64,000 bases of DNA, taken from the NCBI GenBank assembly GCA_037074705.1, contig CM073590.1, positions 37,967,895 through 38,031,894 on the forward strand, in the 5' to 3' direction. Shown in pieces: positions 11,790-23,690 of this stretch. The position numbers and the translations under genes are program-made. The stretch comes from Zhengitettix transpicula (Eukaryota > Arthropoda > Insecta > Orthoptera > Tetrigidae). Each line of letters starts with the position of its first letter. Position 1 is the first letter of the stretch. The notes under the pieces are model-generated. The model did not search any database. It saw only the letters and a program-made list of their open reading frames with translations, and had not been told where the DNA came from.

Positions 11790-12476
11790 TGTTATAGTTT
11801 TATGATTGTCATATAAATATTTTTATTTAATGTAATTAGATATTAGCAAGGGTTGAGAACTTGGCAAGTTGTAATTTGCCCATATAAGCCATTCGGTCTG
11901 GACGTAGGCACGTAGGTTGTTGACCCTCGGAGGCTACCTGGACTGTCGCACCGTGGGAAACGTCTCTCCAATAATCCCAGAAATTGAATTAACACGTGAC
12001 TGCCTGAACCAATCACATTTCTTGGTTCAGGAAAGGTCGATCGAAAATTGGTCGAGAAGATCTATATATCACATCCAGTGAAGGTGCTGTAAAGCAAGTG
12101 TAGAGGGACTCCTCGACGAACCGTCGCCAGGGACGGAAGTACAGCCCCAAACTTGCAGTATTCCAGAGGATTCGGAAAGAAGAGGTTGCCACATGATCAC
12201 GGCCAGCGATCAACGCGAGGTAACTGCCATGTGTCTCAATCCTTGACGCGCCTGGGGTAATTACCGTAAACCATGGTTTAACTAGGGATTTAAGGGATAC
12301 GATTGTTTTGCCCGGCTAGCTGAAAACACATAATTTGTATTTATTTTATTTTATTTTTCTCATGTTCAGTTTAATGATTATTAAATTCTGTAAAATATCC
12401 CTTTACTTCATCATTTAAAAAAACCTATCATTACAACATCATATATATACATTCATATATATATTAATTACATTAA
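11790..12476 (+). repeat. 5' LTR (copy A) of tRNA-Lys-primed gypsy-like element
   Basis: It is collinear with 17128-17829 over roughly 690 bp (shared blocks TATTAGCAAGGGTTGAGA, CCTGGACTGTCGCACCG, GACTCCTCGACGAA, TCAATCCTTGACGCGCCTGG, TTTTGCCCGG). Both end in a TA-rich tail. The primer-binding site follows immediately at 12477. The left boundary is approximate. By eye identity to copy B is about 85-90%, so the insertion is not recent. Confidence 0.7.
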
Positions 12477-12494
12477 TGGCGCCCAACGTGGGGC
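12477..12494 (+). promoter_or_regulatory. Primer-binding site complementary to tRNA-Lys
   Basis: The 18-mer TGGCGCCCAACGTGGGGC equals the complement of the 3' end of insect tRNA-Lys including CCA, as I recall that tRNA. It lies at the end of LTR copy A, as expected for minus-strand DNA priming. Confidence 0.8.
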
Positions 12495-13427
12495 TTCGAT
12501 TTGTAATAATAAGCTCGGTAGCTGTTCTTATTACAAGGAAAGTAGGAGGTGAAGTTCGCCGGAACTGTGGTGCTGCGATGAACTTGAAGATCCAGTAGAG
12601 CGGTGTTCACCTCCAAGAAGGATAGTTTGTCAAGGATTGACGATAGGAAAGAAGATAGGAAAGAAGGTTCTCCGGGATGTGGAGTCGTGTTGGAGCTAAG
12701 TCCAACTTTCAGGACTGCGAGGAAGTACTGGCTGCAGGGAGACAGACTTGAACTCCAGTATAGTTGAAATAAGGATTTATTATTGATTGTACAGTCAATG
12801 TCAATAATAAGTTGAAGATACAAAGAATGAGAACATGAAATCAGACAACCAGTATGTCTGAGTAGATTACATGAACTAACTATAGGAGTCGTGCCTCAGG
12901 TTTTAATACATGTGGGCACGACCCATATTCCACAGCTGAGGAATGTGGAGTTCGCGAATCAGTAAAAGCAAGCGTCAGCGAGCGTCAGCGCTCTGAATTG
13001 AGACACCTCGCTTGCAGTTGCGACTGCTTACTCCAAATTCCTCGCATACTTAATACTACTTCCTTAATACTACATTACAGATTTGGTAATTTCTGTAGAC
13101 GATCTGGTGCAAGAGACTTGGCAGTAATGTCTTTAATTAAATTACAATTTGGGGATGTTGGAGATGATTAATATTATAAGAGTACATACAGTAAGGTTTT
13201 ATTTTCATTCAAGCAAATTTTCTCAATTTTAACTTCAAGTATTTTTTGTTTTGGGAGAATTTTAACTTTGATGTCAGGCAGCAAAACTGTTAGCAGCATT
13301 GGTGTTTTGGGGAAATATTTTATTGTAATGAGTTGGTTAAGATTAAGTTAATGTTGTGTTTTTGGGGGAACGTGATTGTAGTTGTACCGCGGATTGTGTT
13401 CTTTTATTTTATTGTCGTATGAAATTA

Positions 13428-14092
13428 CGTTCCGGAATGGAGGCGAGTCAGGTAAACGCGGACAATTCTCAGAATGTATCGGGGGAAGGTAACGGGATTG
13501 TAGGCGTAGCCACGCCCACGGAAATTAGAAGGCTGGAAGCTTTGTTAATGACAATGATGGGAAGAATAGGTGCAAAATTGGATTGCCTAGCAAATAGATT
13601 TGATAGTTTCAAAAGTCAGGATAACAAGGACTTAGTGGTTAACCGAAAGTGCGGTAATATAGAACCAGAGGACAATAATAAATTTCGGGAAGTGGAGCAG
13701 AAATAGAGAATGCAAAGGAAGATATGGAAAAAGTAATATTTAACGCGACGGGAGAATTAGCGGAGCAGTTAGAGACCAGAGAAGCAGATTTAACGAAACT
13801 AGATAGGATTGATGGGGAAAACAGAAATAAATGCGATGAAGTAGAAGAGCGTTTGGCTAATCCGGAAGTAGGAACGGTAAATTCGGCCAAAGAAACACCG
13901 GAAAACTGTAATACGCAAATTGAGGCAAGGGCGGATGAGTCGAGGAAAAATATTAACGAAAATGCTGCTGGAGGGAATGGACAGCTGGAGGTAGCAGCAG
14001 AAAATTGCATGAGAGTGGATGATAAATTGCTCACATACCGACTTTCGGAGACGGCATTGTTACAAATAATTGATAATCAATTTAGTTCGTAG
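13428..14092 (+). pseudogene. Gag-like coiled-coil ORF, frameshifted
   Basis: Two overlapping frames make up what was probably one reading: 13356-13706 (in-frame methionine near 13420) and a frame including 13724-14092. The second frame is open back across the end of the first, so a single frameshift near 13680 explains the break. The protein is acidic and rich in E, K, N and Q, with heptad-like segments (LEALLMTMMGRIGAKLD, LAEQLETREADL), as in gag N-termini of gypsy-like elements. No zinc knuckle, protease or other pol domain follows. It lies about 930 bp after the tRNA-Lys primer site. It resembles the frames at 28352-29346 in composition and position. Confidence 0.5.
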
Positions 14093-14594
14093 ATTGCTAC
14101 GCACTTAAGCGATGCAAATATTTTGACTTTCGAAGCGGCATTCGGGTTTGTGGCGAGAGTTGAAACAGTTTCTCGAAGTCGTTCGCGGCAAGACGACAAT
14201 GTACCGATATTCGGCGGTCAAGATGGATTGAGGCATGTGGAGCATAGACCGGAGTATCATCCGAAGACATGCGAGCCGCCCTGGGAAATGGCGACAATCT
14301 GGAACCGAAGCCACTTAATGAAAGTCGGGATAAAGAACACCGGTATTTAAATTAAAGTTAGTTTAATTGTGTATAATATAGTCCGTAATTTAAAAGTTAG
14401 TATGTTTTAAGTCTTCGATTCATTGTAGTTTATTTGTTCATGTATTTATTTTATTTCCCGGGATTATTGTAATTGCTAACTTGTGTTGTTTATTAGTACG
14501 ATCTGTCTGTGGCACAGACAAGGAAGTGATTTGCGGAAGGCTTGAGCAGGTAGTCGTAGTATAAGGGTTTGTTTACTAATGTAGGTGCCCCAAG

Positions 14595-14596
<2 letters not shown>

Positions 14597-14625
<29 letters not shown>

Positions 14626-16299
14626 TTAGAAAATTAACAATCGGAACTATATAGTACATGTTCCATGAGTTAATGTGATGACACAATAATACAATAACGT
14701 GAGCGGATACCCATCCAATGACGTTATCCGGATTGTGAACTTATACTGCTTTCAGGTCATTCGGCCATTTCTTGTTCTGAAGTCTTCTGTAGGGAGGGTC
14801 ATGTTGCAGGGTGGACGCTAGTTCGTTTGAGTGAAGTTGGAGACGCAGGAAGTGGCTGGCACTCCGGTTGGTGCATTCTTCTTGAACGGTTGGCATTCCG
14901 AGGTCCGTATGTAATGTTCGATTGCTGACGTACCAAGGTGCATTTACAAGCATTCTGAGTGTTTTCGATTGAAATCGTTGGATGATGTTGACGTTGGATT
15001 TGCAAGAGCAGCCCCATAGCTCAATGCCATATGTCCAAATTGGTTTTATTATAGCTTTGTAAAGTAAGATTTTGTTTTCAAGCGATAAACACGATTTTCT
15101 CCCCAGTGCCCAGTACATTTTTCTCAGTCGCAGGTCGGATTCCTTCCTTTTTTTTAATATATGTTTTTTCCACGTTAGTTTTTTGTCCAAGTGTAGACCC
15201 AGATAGCGAACTTCGTTTGATTTTGGAATTTCTATATTATTTAGGGACACTGATGGACATTCTGATCGATTTAATGTAAAGTTAACTTGAGTACTTTTTG
15301 CTTCGTTAACTTTGATCCGCCATTTATTGAGCCATACTTGGAGAAGGGATAGATGGGTTTGAAGGTTTGAGGAGGCCATGTGTGGGTCGGTATGTTGAGA
15401 TAGGAGGACGGTGTCGTCAGCAAAAGTACCTATATATGTGTCAGCTGTTGTGGGGATGTCGGCTGTATATAATTGATAGAGTATAGGTCCCAGCACACTT
15501 CCCTGGGTACACCGGAAGCAATCGGGTGGATTATGGAATAGCATTGACCATATTTAATTTGGAAGAATCTGTCGGACAAGTATGACTTCATAAGAAGATA
15601 AACTTCACTTGTCAGAGAAGACTTTATCTTGAGTAGGAGCCCATCGTGCCACACCTTGTCAAAAGCCTGCTGTATATCTATAAAGACTGCTGGGCAATAC
15701 GCTTTGTTTTCAAACGTCGTTGAGATTATGTTTACTACACGATGGCATTGTTGAATTGTGGAATGGAACTTTCTGAATCCAAATTGGTGATTCGGGATCC
15801 AGTTCTCTAGTGAATCAGTTTCCTTTAATCTTTTTAGTAAAAGTTTCTCCAATAATTTAGAAATTTGTGACAATAAACTGATTGGGCGATATGATGAGAC
15901 TTCTTCGGCGGGTTTACCAGGTTTTAGGATTAGTATTACCTGCGCAAATTTAAGTGGTGCAGGCCAGTATTTAAAACGTAAGATGGAGTTGAATAGATTT
16001 CTTAGGAATATTATTGCTGTTTTCGGTAACTCGGCGAGGACCTTTCCTGTTATTAGATCGTAACCTGGCGCTTTCTTTTGATTAAGATGTTGAATTTCAG
16101 TGTCTATCTCTACAGTGGAAAAGTTTTTAATAGGTAGTGACAGCTGCAGAGGTGCATCTAGCAGGCGCTTTACTTCCTCGTTTGGTTCGACGGAGTGTGG
16201 TGTGAAAACTTTGGCGAAATGTTGAGCAAACAGTTCTGCCTTTTCTTGGTCAGTTCTGGCCCAATCATTATTTGTTTTTCTTAACGGAGGATTTGTTGT
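14597..16299 (-). mobile_element. 5'-truncated Jockey-type LINE with poly(A) tail and target duplication
   Basis: On the minus strand the insert consists of a reverse-transcriptase reading frame, a short 3' untranslated region and a 25-base A tail (plus-strand T run at 14595-14619). It is bounded by the 11-bp duplication TGCCCCAAGTT at 14586-14596 and 16300-16310. The truncation point falls directly against the duplication. The endonuclease domain and ORF1 are absent, as usual for 5'-truncated LINE copies. It interrupts the internal region of the gypsy-like element at 11790-17829, so it is the younger insertion. Confidence 0.92.
14741..16299 (-). pseudogene. Jockey-type reverse transcriptase, one frameshift
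   Basis: The minus-strand frame is open from the truncation point at 16299. It carries QKKAPGYDLI, SSYRPISLLSQISKLLEK, NHQFGFRKFHST and DIQQAFDKVWHDGLL, and breaks near 15507 right after ASGVP. The reading continues in another frame with QGSVLGPILYQLY, then the catalytic FADDT motif (about 15410), then YLGLHLDKKLTWKKH and the C-terminal IWTYGIELWGC block, to a stop at 14741. One missing base in a C run at the GVP-QGS junction accounts for the shift. These motifs define RT blocks 0 to 7 plus the thumb of a Jockey-clade non-LTR element. The EN domain is absent because of 5' truncation. Confidence 0.9.
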
Positions 16300-16310
16300 T
16301 GCCCCAAGTT

Positions 16311-17127
16311 GTAGGGTAATTCTTGACTACCGCGTATTTGGCACGTGGCAATTGTTAATTATTGTGAATGTCACACACGTGAAAAATCCAAGGCGTCTAA
16401 CGTCGGGAAATTGGCGTTGAGAGACGGACGCTTGTGACGTCGAGAATAGCTCAACCTGACCAAGCAACGACCAGGAAGCAATGTACGAGATTCCTCAGGG
16501 GCATGTTCTACACATGTTGGGCGTGGCAAACCCAAGGTCCCTAGCTGTATGATGTGTCTGTCACTTCATACCTGTTCTTCTTCCATCTTTTGATCTTTCT
16601 TGATCTAATGTCTGTGAATCTTTTCTCCTTCGATCTTCATCAATTCTTGTTTATTTCAACCCCGACGCTATTAGGTAACGAGGGCTAGGGAGTATTTCAT
16701 TTCACTCTTCTTTCACCTAAACTGTCTATCCTTTCGGAACGAGCGAGGCGGGGACGGAGAAGCTGTGCAAAGTTCAACCGACCACCAGACGACTGCCGTC
16801 AGCATTCATGCCGATTGGAGTTAACAATACAGTGGAGTAGAGATGTGTTTCGGCGTTGTGTAATTAAAGTGTATTGTTATGGAATGTTAAAGGACGCTAT
16901 AAAAAATGACCTTCCATATATCCTAAAAAAGCCTAGACAATAGGGAGGGGTTAAAACAATTTATCATTGTGTTATGTTTAAAGTTAATTTCGTATATTTT
17001 ATTTTTATTTATGTTTAGATTCAGAACAAACAAAAGCCAGGTAAAGCAATCCGATCTATCGCGGTTAAGTATGAGATCGCCTTAAGGAGTTTCTCCGTAA
17101 GTCAATCTCGTAGGGGTAATTAAGGTA
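16311..17127 (+). other. Internal remainder of the gypsy-like element
   Basis: The sequence continues the pre-insertion locus after the LINE target duplication. No pol motif is recognisable on either strand. It contains a pyrimidine-rich stretch at about 16570-16740 and reaches LTR B at about 17128. Confidence 0.4.
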
Positions 17128-17829
17128 GCGCGATAGTTTTATTATTGGTATATATATATCATTTTAATATAATTCGATATTAGCAAGGGTTGAGAGCTTG
17201 CCAAGTTGGAATTTGACCAGGCGCCGCCGTGCCAGATAGATAATCCCTTCGGTCTGGACTTAGACACGTAAAATGTTGACCCTCGGAAGTTACCTGGACT
17301 GTCGCACCGAGGGAAACGTCTCTCCAAAAATCCCAGAAATTGAATTAACACCTGACTGCTTGAACGAATCACACTTCTTGGATCAAGAAAGATCGATCCA
17401 AAATTGATCGAGAAAATCGATATTTCACATCCAGCGAAGGGGCTGTAAAGAAAGTATAGAGAGACTCCTCGACGAAGCGTCACCAGGGACGGACGTACAG
17501 CCCCAAACTTGCATCATCCAGAGGACTCGGAGAGATCGAGGGTGCCACATGATCACGGCCAGAGATCAACGCGAGGTAACTGCCAAGTTTCTCAATCCTT
17601 GACGCGCCTGGGGTAATTACCGTAAACCATGGTTTTACTTGGGATTAAAGGGATCCGATTGTTTTGCCCGGTTAGTTGAACACACATAATTTGTATTTTA
17701 TTTTATTTTTCTCATGTTCAGTTAAATGATTATTAAATTCTGTAAAATATCCCTTTACTTCATCATTTAAAAAACCTATCATTACAACATCATATATATA
17801 CATTCATATATATATATATATATATATAT
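17128..17829 (+). repeat. 3' LTR (copy B) of tRNA-Lys-primed gypsy-like element
   Basis: It is collinear with LTR A and ends in CATTCATATATA followed by a TA run expanded relative to copy A. A different LTR (17830-18799) starts inside that TA run. The left edge is approximate. Confidence 0.65.
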
Positions 17830-18796
17830 TGAAGTAATTGGTAATTAAGGCATTGTTCTAATTGAAAAGTTGAATTGTAGAGGACTCATTATTAGTGGAT
17901 ATAGAGCGGACGCCGCAACAAACCGGCAAGGCAAAGAAAGCATTGTTGATCGATCGAGAAGGGTTTACGCGCTCAAAATTTACAAGACGAACGAACAGTC
18001 GGGCAGCAGACAGCGAATAGATCAGACGAAAAGTTTTACAGTCGGCAGTCAGAACGAAAGAATGTTGTCCAGTGACAAACATGCTTTCAAATATTAAAAA
18101 GTAAAGCAATATTCAGTCGGGAAGGAGACAGAGCAACTAGTGTGTATTCAGTGGTCGAGCGGGGATTCATCATGCTGGCCATTGACAAACCAATGAAGTA
18201 CATTTTCAACTAAAGTCACGAGATCTACAAATCCAGGTTGCAGTAAAGCATCGAGAACCAACCAATTTGTGTTAAACCAACTAACAAACTACGTCAATTA
18301 GAGCCTGTGAACATTTAGAGTCTGTGAGTACTTAGAATCAGTGATGTCCCCAAAATTGTGCACGAAAAGCTAAAATGAGACCTGGGCCGCCGTAAGTAGA
18401 GAAAAACTTTAAAATCATTTGTAAACCGTGTTTAAAAGATAAAAGTCAGATCGTTCTTTAATTATTTAATTATCGATAAAATGAGATCGTTATTTCTTGA
18501 TAAAATTGAAATTGTTTAAATTCAATCTTTAGTATTATTTCTTCCACAACAAATTTCGTCTATGTTCAGACGCATTGATTTCCATACAAAGTAAATGTAA
18601 TTTGGATTATATAAATTCTGCCATTTATCAAACCCAGTTCAAGACCCTGAGATCCCAAATATTTTTGTAATTTGAATACTTGTTTTAAAACTGTTAATAA
18701 ATCTTGTTTAATAGTTTTCACGTAATAGTTCTTTTCATTTAAAAATGCCACATAATTCACACCTTGAATTTTTGTTAAAGATATTTATTAATTATT

Positions 18797-18799
<3 letters not shown>
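17830..18799 (+). mobile_element. Solo LTR 'b' of the TA-associated family
   Basis: It starts TGAAGTAATTGG directly after a TA run (17806-17829) and ends ATTATTACA directly before a longer TA run (18800-18838). Internal blocks are shared with the LTRs at 26798, 30982, 4620 and 34474: GGGCCGCCGTAAGTAG, AAAGTCAGATCGTTCT, TCGTCTATGTTCAGACG and TATCAAACCCAGTTCAAGAC. No coding sequence is present. It is nested in the TA tail of LTR B. Confidence 0.7.

Positions 18800-18838
<39 letters not shown>
18800..18838. repeat. (TA)n microsatellite
   Basis: Uninterrupted TA run abutting the ATTACA end of solo LTR b. Confidence 0.95.
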
Positions 18839-18839
<1 letters not shown>

Positions 18840-19184
18840 TAACTTATTTGGATTGGTAACGAGCCAGAGAGTAGATGACATACCATATACCATGTTTAAG
18901 GTATATATAATTTATTAATATATATTACTTAAAATACTTCCCAAACTTATGTATAAATAATTTTTCAGCTGAAAGTTATGCTTTAAATTGTTTACTTTTC
19001 ATTGTAGCTTAGAACTGGAAAAAATTACATATGTAAATTTAAAAGGCTCTTCCCAAATATGGAATCTATCATGTTTATCATATCCAAAAATCAACTGATT
19101 TAGATAAAATTTTGTGAAACCTTACATACTATCCCATTTTGATAGGAAAAAAGTACAGAGAGCAGATTACATCATAAATATTGA
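18839..19184. other. Unassigned AT-rich spacer
   Basis: No gene, repeat boundary or RNA recognised between the TA run and the first satellite-like monomer. Confidence 0.4.
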
Positions 19185-22100
19185 TGTGGTTCAGTTACAT
19201 AAAAATATCCGAAAAATAACCTAGATCCGAGTCAAATCGCGGTAAGAGATGTGTCGGAACACATTTATGACGTCATAGTCAACGTACGGGGGTGGGCGGA
19301 AGTGGGTGAGATACGTAGTTTTTTCTACATATTATCTCTGTATAATTTCAACTACTTTCGGGTTTGGGAATGAAGCAACCTTAAGGGTGAGGGTGGATTG
19401 GAATTACAGAAAAATAACGCATATACAATCGAGATTGGAGTCGAATATGGGGTTATGTATGTCACTTAGCTTAATTATGCCATTACACTTAACCGTTTAA
19501 CTACCCCAAGCAGCGGTTTTTGGGGGTTAAAATTTTCAAACATTTTGAAAGGTCGACATTTGCGTTGAGTAAATATTTCTCAATTTTGGAATTTTTATCG
19601 TTTTATCGTTGTTGTTTCTGTATAATTTCAATCCCTTTCGGCAGCGTAGGTCAGCGCGGTTAGGGGTAAAGGTATTACATGGAAATAACGCGAAAAGTCT
19701 GAGATTCAAGTCAATTCGGAGTTATGATGTCGCTGAGTTTATTTATGACAACTTGGAAAACTTGCGTACATGGCCGAACGCGAGGTGCTGGGCGGTGGTA
19801 GAAATTTTCAAACATGTTACTGGTTGATTTTTTGAATAAAATAAATATATTTCGGGATTTATTAGATTAAATAATTTTCTCTATATATGCTCTGATAATC
19901 GGCCCCTTAAGGGTGGGGGTGGAGTAGAATTACATAAAAATAACGTAAAAAAATCGAGATTGGAGTCAAATCTGGGGTTGTGGATGCCGCTGATTTTAAT
20001 TATGACATTCAACTTCCAGTTTAACCTCCCACGGGTGGGGCGGAACGGGGGTCGAAATTTTCAAACATGTCGATATTTGCGCGGAATAAATATTTTTCAG
20101 GATTAATTAGATTTATAGTATTTTTACCCATGTTATGTGTGTAAAATTTTAACCCCTTGAGAAGAAGGGGAGCACGCTTAGGGATAGGGTGGAGAGCGGT
20201 TACAAGAAAATAACACGATACAACCGAGATGAGAGTCAAATCGAAGGTAATGGATGTCGCTGAGTTAATTTGTGACAATATGGACAACGCGCGAGGTGTG
20301 GGAGGAGTTGGGCGGAGGTGGTCGGGAATTAGAACATGTTAAAACAGTTTTTTGCGTCGAATAAATATATTTCTCTATATGTTCTCCGTGTTTAATTTAA
20401 ACCCCTTTCGGGATAGGGAGGGGAGCTTCCCTTAGGGGTTGGGGTGGAGTGGCATTACAAAAAATAACGCAAAAGCAATCAAGAATGGAGTCGAATCTAG
20501 GGTTATGGATGTCACTGAATTTGATTATGAAATTCAATTGGCCGTTTAATCCCCAGGGACGGGGACGAACGGGGTGGAATTTTTCAAACTTGTAAAATCG
20601 TCGATATTAGCGTGGAATAAATAAATGCCAGGGCCATTGACGTTGATAGTATTTCTACCGATGTTTTTTGTAAAATTTCAACCCCTTTCTGCGTTAGAGG
20701 GGAGAACGCTTGGGGGTGGGGGATGAAATATTCTAACATCCTACGACAACCGATATTTGAGTCGGATAAATATTTTTAGGGCTCAAAGAGTTGATAATGT
20801 TTCTAACAATTTTATCTGAGTATAATTTCAACCCCTTAGAGCATGGTAAAGGAGCACCCTTAGGGTGGGTGTGGAAGTTCGTTACAAGGAAATAACGCGA
20901 ATACAACCGAGACTGGAGTCAACTGCGGGGTTAAGGATGTCGCTGAGTTTAATTATGACAGTCAATTGGTCATTTAACCACAGGGGTGGATATTTTTAAA
21001 CATGCAATCACTTCGTATAATAAATATTTTCAAGGGTTAATTAGATTGATTTATTTCTACTGATGTTGTGTGTGTAAAATTTCAACCTTTATGGGCATAA
21101 GAAGGGATCTCGCTTATGGGTGGGAGTTGATGGGCACGGAAATACTAAAACATGTCAAAACAGCTGATATTTGTATCGGATAAATGTATTTAGGAGTCAA
21201 GAGATTTATAATGTTACTAGAAATGTTATCTGAGTATAATTTCAACTCCTTACAACTAGGTAACAGGTACTCTTAGGGGTGGGGGTGGAGATGATTTGAA
21301 GCGAAATTACGTGAATAAACCCGAGATTGGAGTAAAATCCAAGGTTATGTATGTCACTGAGTTAAATTGTAACATTCAACTTGGCTTTTAACCCCCCCAC
21401 TAGCGGGGATGGACGGGATGGAAATTTTGGAACATGCAAACACGGCATATATTTGCGTTGAATAAATACTTTTCATGGGTAATTATAATAATTGTATTTC
21501 TATTGATGTTGTTTCAACCCCTTTTGTCATGGGTAGCGGCGGACCTTTAGGAGTGGAGGGGCGTCTTATAAAATTAACGCAAAAACAACCGCTATTCGAA
21601 TCAAATCTGGGTTACGGATGTCGCTGAGTTGAATTATGACAATCTGGTCAACGCGTGGGGTGTTGGGGGTGATTAGCAGGGTTGGGTGGAGGAGGGCGGG
21701 GCTACAATCTTTGAACATGCTAACCTGACGATTTTTGGATCGAATCAATATAATTCGATATCAACAGAATTAATCAAATTTCACTACATGTTCTCTGAGT
21801 ATAATTTCCACCTCTTTCAGGTTTTGGAGTGGTGCACCCTTAAGGGTTGGGGGTGTAGTGGCATTACATAAAAATAACGCAATCACATTCGAGTTTTTAG
21901 TCTAAATTGGGGTTATGGATGTCACCCATTTTAATTATGACATTCAACTTGGCGTTAAACCCCCATTGGCGGGGTTGAACGGGGGTGGAAATTATTTAAA
22001 CATGTTAATCACTCAATGTTTGCACCTAAGATTTTTCGCAGTCAATTCAATTCAGAATATTTGCCTTTTGTTGTTTGTGTATAATTTCAACCCATTTCGG

Positions 22101-23000
22101 GCTTTAGAGGCGATCACGTTTAGGGGTGATGTTTGGTGTTGCGTTACAGAAAAATAATGCACATGCCACCGTGATTAGAATCAAATCCAGGGATATGGAA
22201 GTCGCTGAGTTTATTTATGACAATCTGGTCAACGCACGTTGGTGGGCAGTGGTGGGCGGAGGTAAAAACTTGCGAACAATTCAAACGGCCGATTTTTGCA
22301 TTTGCATTTCGGGATCATTGAGCCTTATAATATCTCTCTCCACATGTTGTCCGTGTTTAATTTCAACCCCTTTCGGGTTTGGGAGGGAAGCACCCTTAAG
22401 GGTGGGGGTGGTGTGGTATTACTTACAATTATTAAAATTAAAAAATCGACATTCGAGTTGAATCCTAGGTTTTGTATGTCACTGAGTTTAATTATTACAT
22501 TCAACTTTCTGTTTAACTCCCCCAAGCGTGGGTGATATTTTTAAAACATGTTAATCAGCCGATATTAGCGTCGCAATATTATTTTTTGGGGTCAATTAAA
22601 TTCATATTTCTCTAGATGCTCTCTCTGTACAATTTCAATCCCTGTCGGCATGGAGGGGAGCAAGCTTAGGGGTGGGCTTTGGTGGGGAGTTACATTAAAA
22701 TAACACTAATACGATTGGACTCAAATCCGAGGGCATCGATATTTCTGAATTTAGTTTTGACATTCAACTTTTTGTTTAAAGTACAGTGGGGACGTGGGTG
22801 GAAAATTTGTAAAATGTTGAAACGGCCGATGTGATTTAAGAAAGAAACTTTTTCGGTGTCAATGAGTTCAACCCCTTTCGGCATGGGACGTGAGCACATG
22901 TAGAGATGGGGGGCGGTGTGCAATACATAAAAATAACTCTAAAGAAACCGAAATTGAAGTAAAATTGGGGGTTATGAATATACGACATTCCGGGCAACGC
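19185..23000 (+). repeat. Satellite-like tandem array, plus orientation
   Basis: The block GGATGTCGCTGAGTTTAATT recurs, with variation, at about 19725, 19981, 20251, 20506, 20935, 21348, 21616, 21917, 22195 and 22475, mostly 255-300 bp apart. Each unit has an AT-rich half (AAATATTTTTCAGGGTTAA or TTTCTCTATATGTTCTC, then ATAATTTCAACCCCTTTCGG) and a G-rich centre (GGGGTGGGGGTGGAGTGG). It then has TTACATAAAAATAACGC and a GAGATTGGAGTCAAATC block. Two variant types, with a CAGGGTTAATTAG or a CTCTATATGTTCTCCGTG opening, tend to alternate, suggesting a dimeric higher-order unit. There is no coding capacity; short open frames inside are chance. Confidence 0.85.
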
Positions 23001-23045
23001 CAGCCACCCAGCAAGTAATAATAATAAAATAGAAATTATGCGTGT

Positions 23046-23690
23046 TCTGCTAGCCGGGCAAAACAATCGGATCTCTGAATCCCTAGTTAAACTATGGTTT
23101 ACGGTAATTCCCCCAGGCGCGTCAAGGATTGAGACACTTGGCAGTTACCTTGCATGCATCTCTGGCCGTGGTCATGTTGCACCTTCATTCTCTCCGAGTC
23201 CTCTGAATGATGCACCGTTTGGGGCTGTACGTCCGTCCCCGGCGACGGTTCGTCGAGGAGTCTACTCTACACTTGCTTTACAATCCCAATGTGAAATATC
23301 GATGTTCTCGACCAATTTTAGATCGATCTTTCCCTGACCAAGAAATGTGATTGGTTCATGCAGTCACGTTTTAATTTAATTTCTGGGACTTTTGGAGAGA
23401 CGTTTTCCACAGTGTGACAGTAAAGGTAGCCTCCGAGGGTCAACAACCTACGTGCCTACGTCCAGACCAAACGGTTTATATGGTCAAATTACAACTTGCG
23501 AAGTTCTCAACCCTTGGTAATATCTAATTACATTAAATAAAAATATTTATATGACAATCATAAAACTATAGCACTACAGTATGTAATATTTCCACCTAAC
23601 TTTACTTTGCAGTCAACATCTCGGAATGGACAATAAGTCTCAGTCAGGTAAATATAGCTAATTCTGTCTTACTTGGGGTTTCCAGATTTC
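23046..23690 (-). repeat. LTR fragment 'C', inverted copy related to LTR A plus its flank
   Basis: The reverse complement matches 11672-12320: the LTR body (CCAGGCGCGTCAAGGATTGAG and the GTTCGTCGAGGAGTC block here) and also the roughly 118-bp block upstream of LTR A (CAACATCTCGGAATGGACA here). The match to LTR A ends at the GCTAG near 23047, so the LTR tail and primer site are missing. It sits exactly between two satellite arrays of opposite orientation. Confidence 0.75.

Larger units (their letters stand above)
11790..17829 (+). mobile_element. Degenerate gypsy-like LTR element with nested LINE
   Basis: LTR A (11790-12476) is followed by a primer site for tRNA-Lys (12477-12494) and a broken gag-like frame (13428-14092). 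A nested LINE insertion lies at 14597-16299, and a collinear LTR B at 17128-17829. No protease, reverse transcriptase or integrase of its own is visible, so the element is either non-autonomous or has lost pol. It differs in LTR sequence from the TA-associated family and from the CsRn1-type element. Confidence 0.6.

Noticed and set aside
22126..22535. Open frames within the satellite arrays
   Set aside because: Overlapping frames on both strands recur with the monomer period and have no protein-like features.
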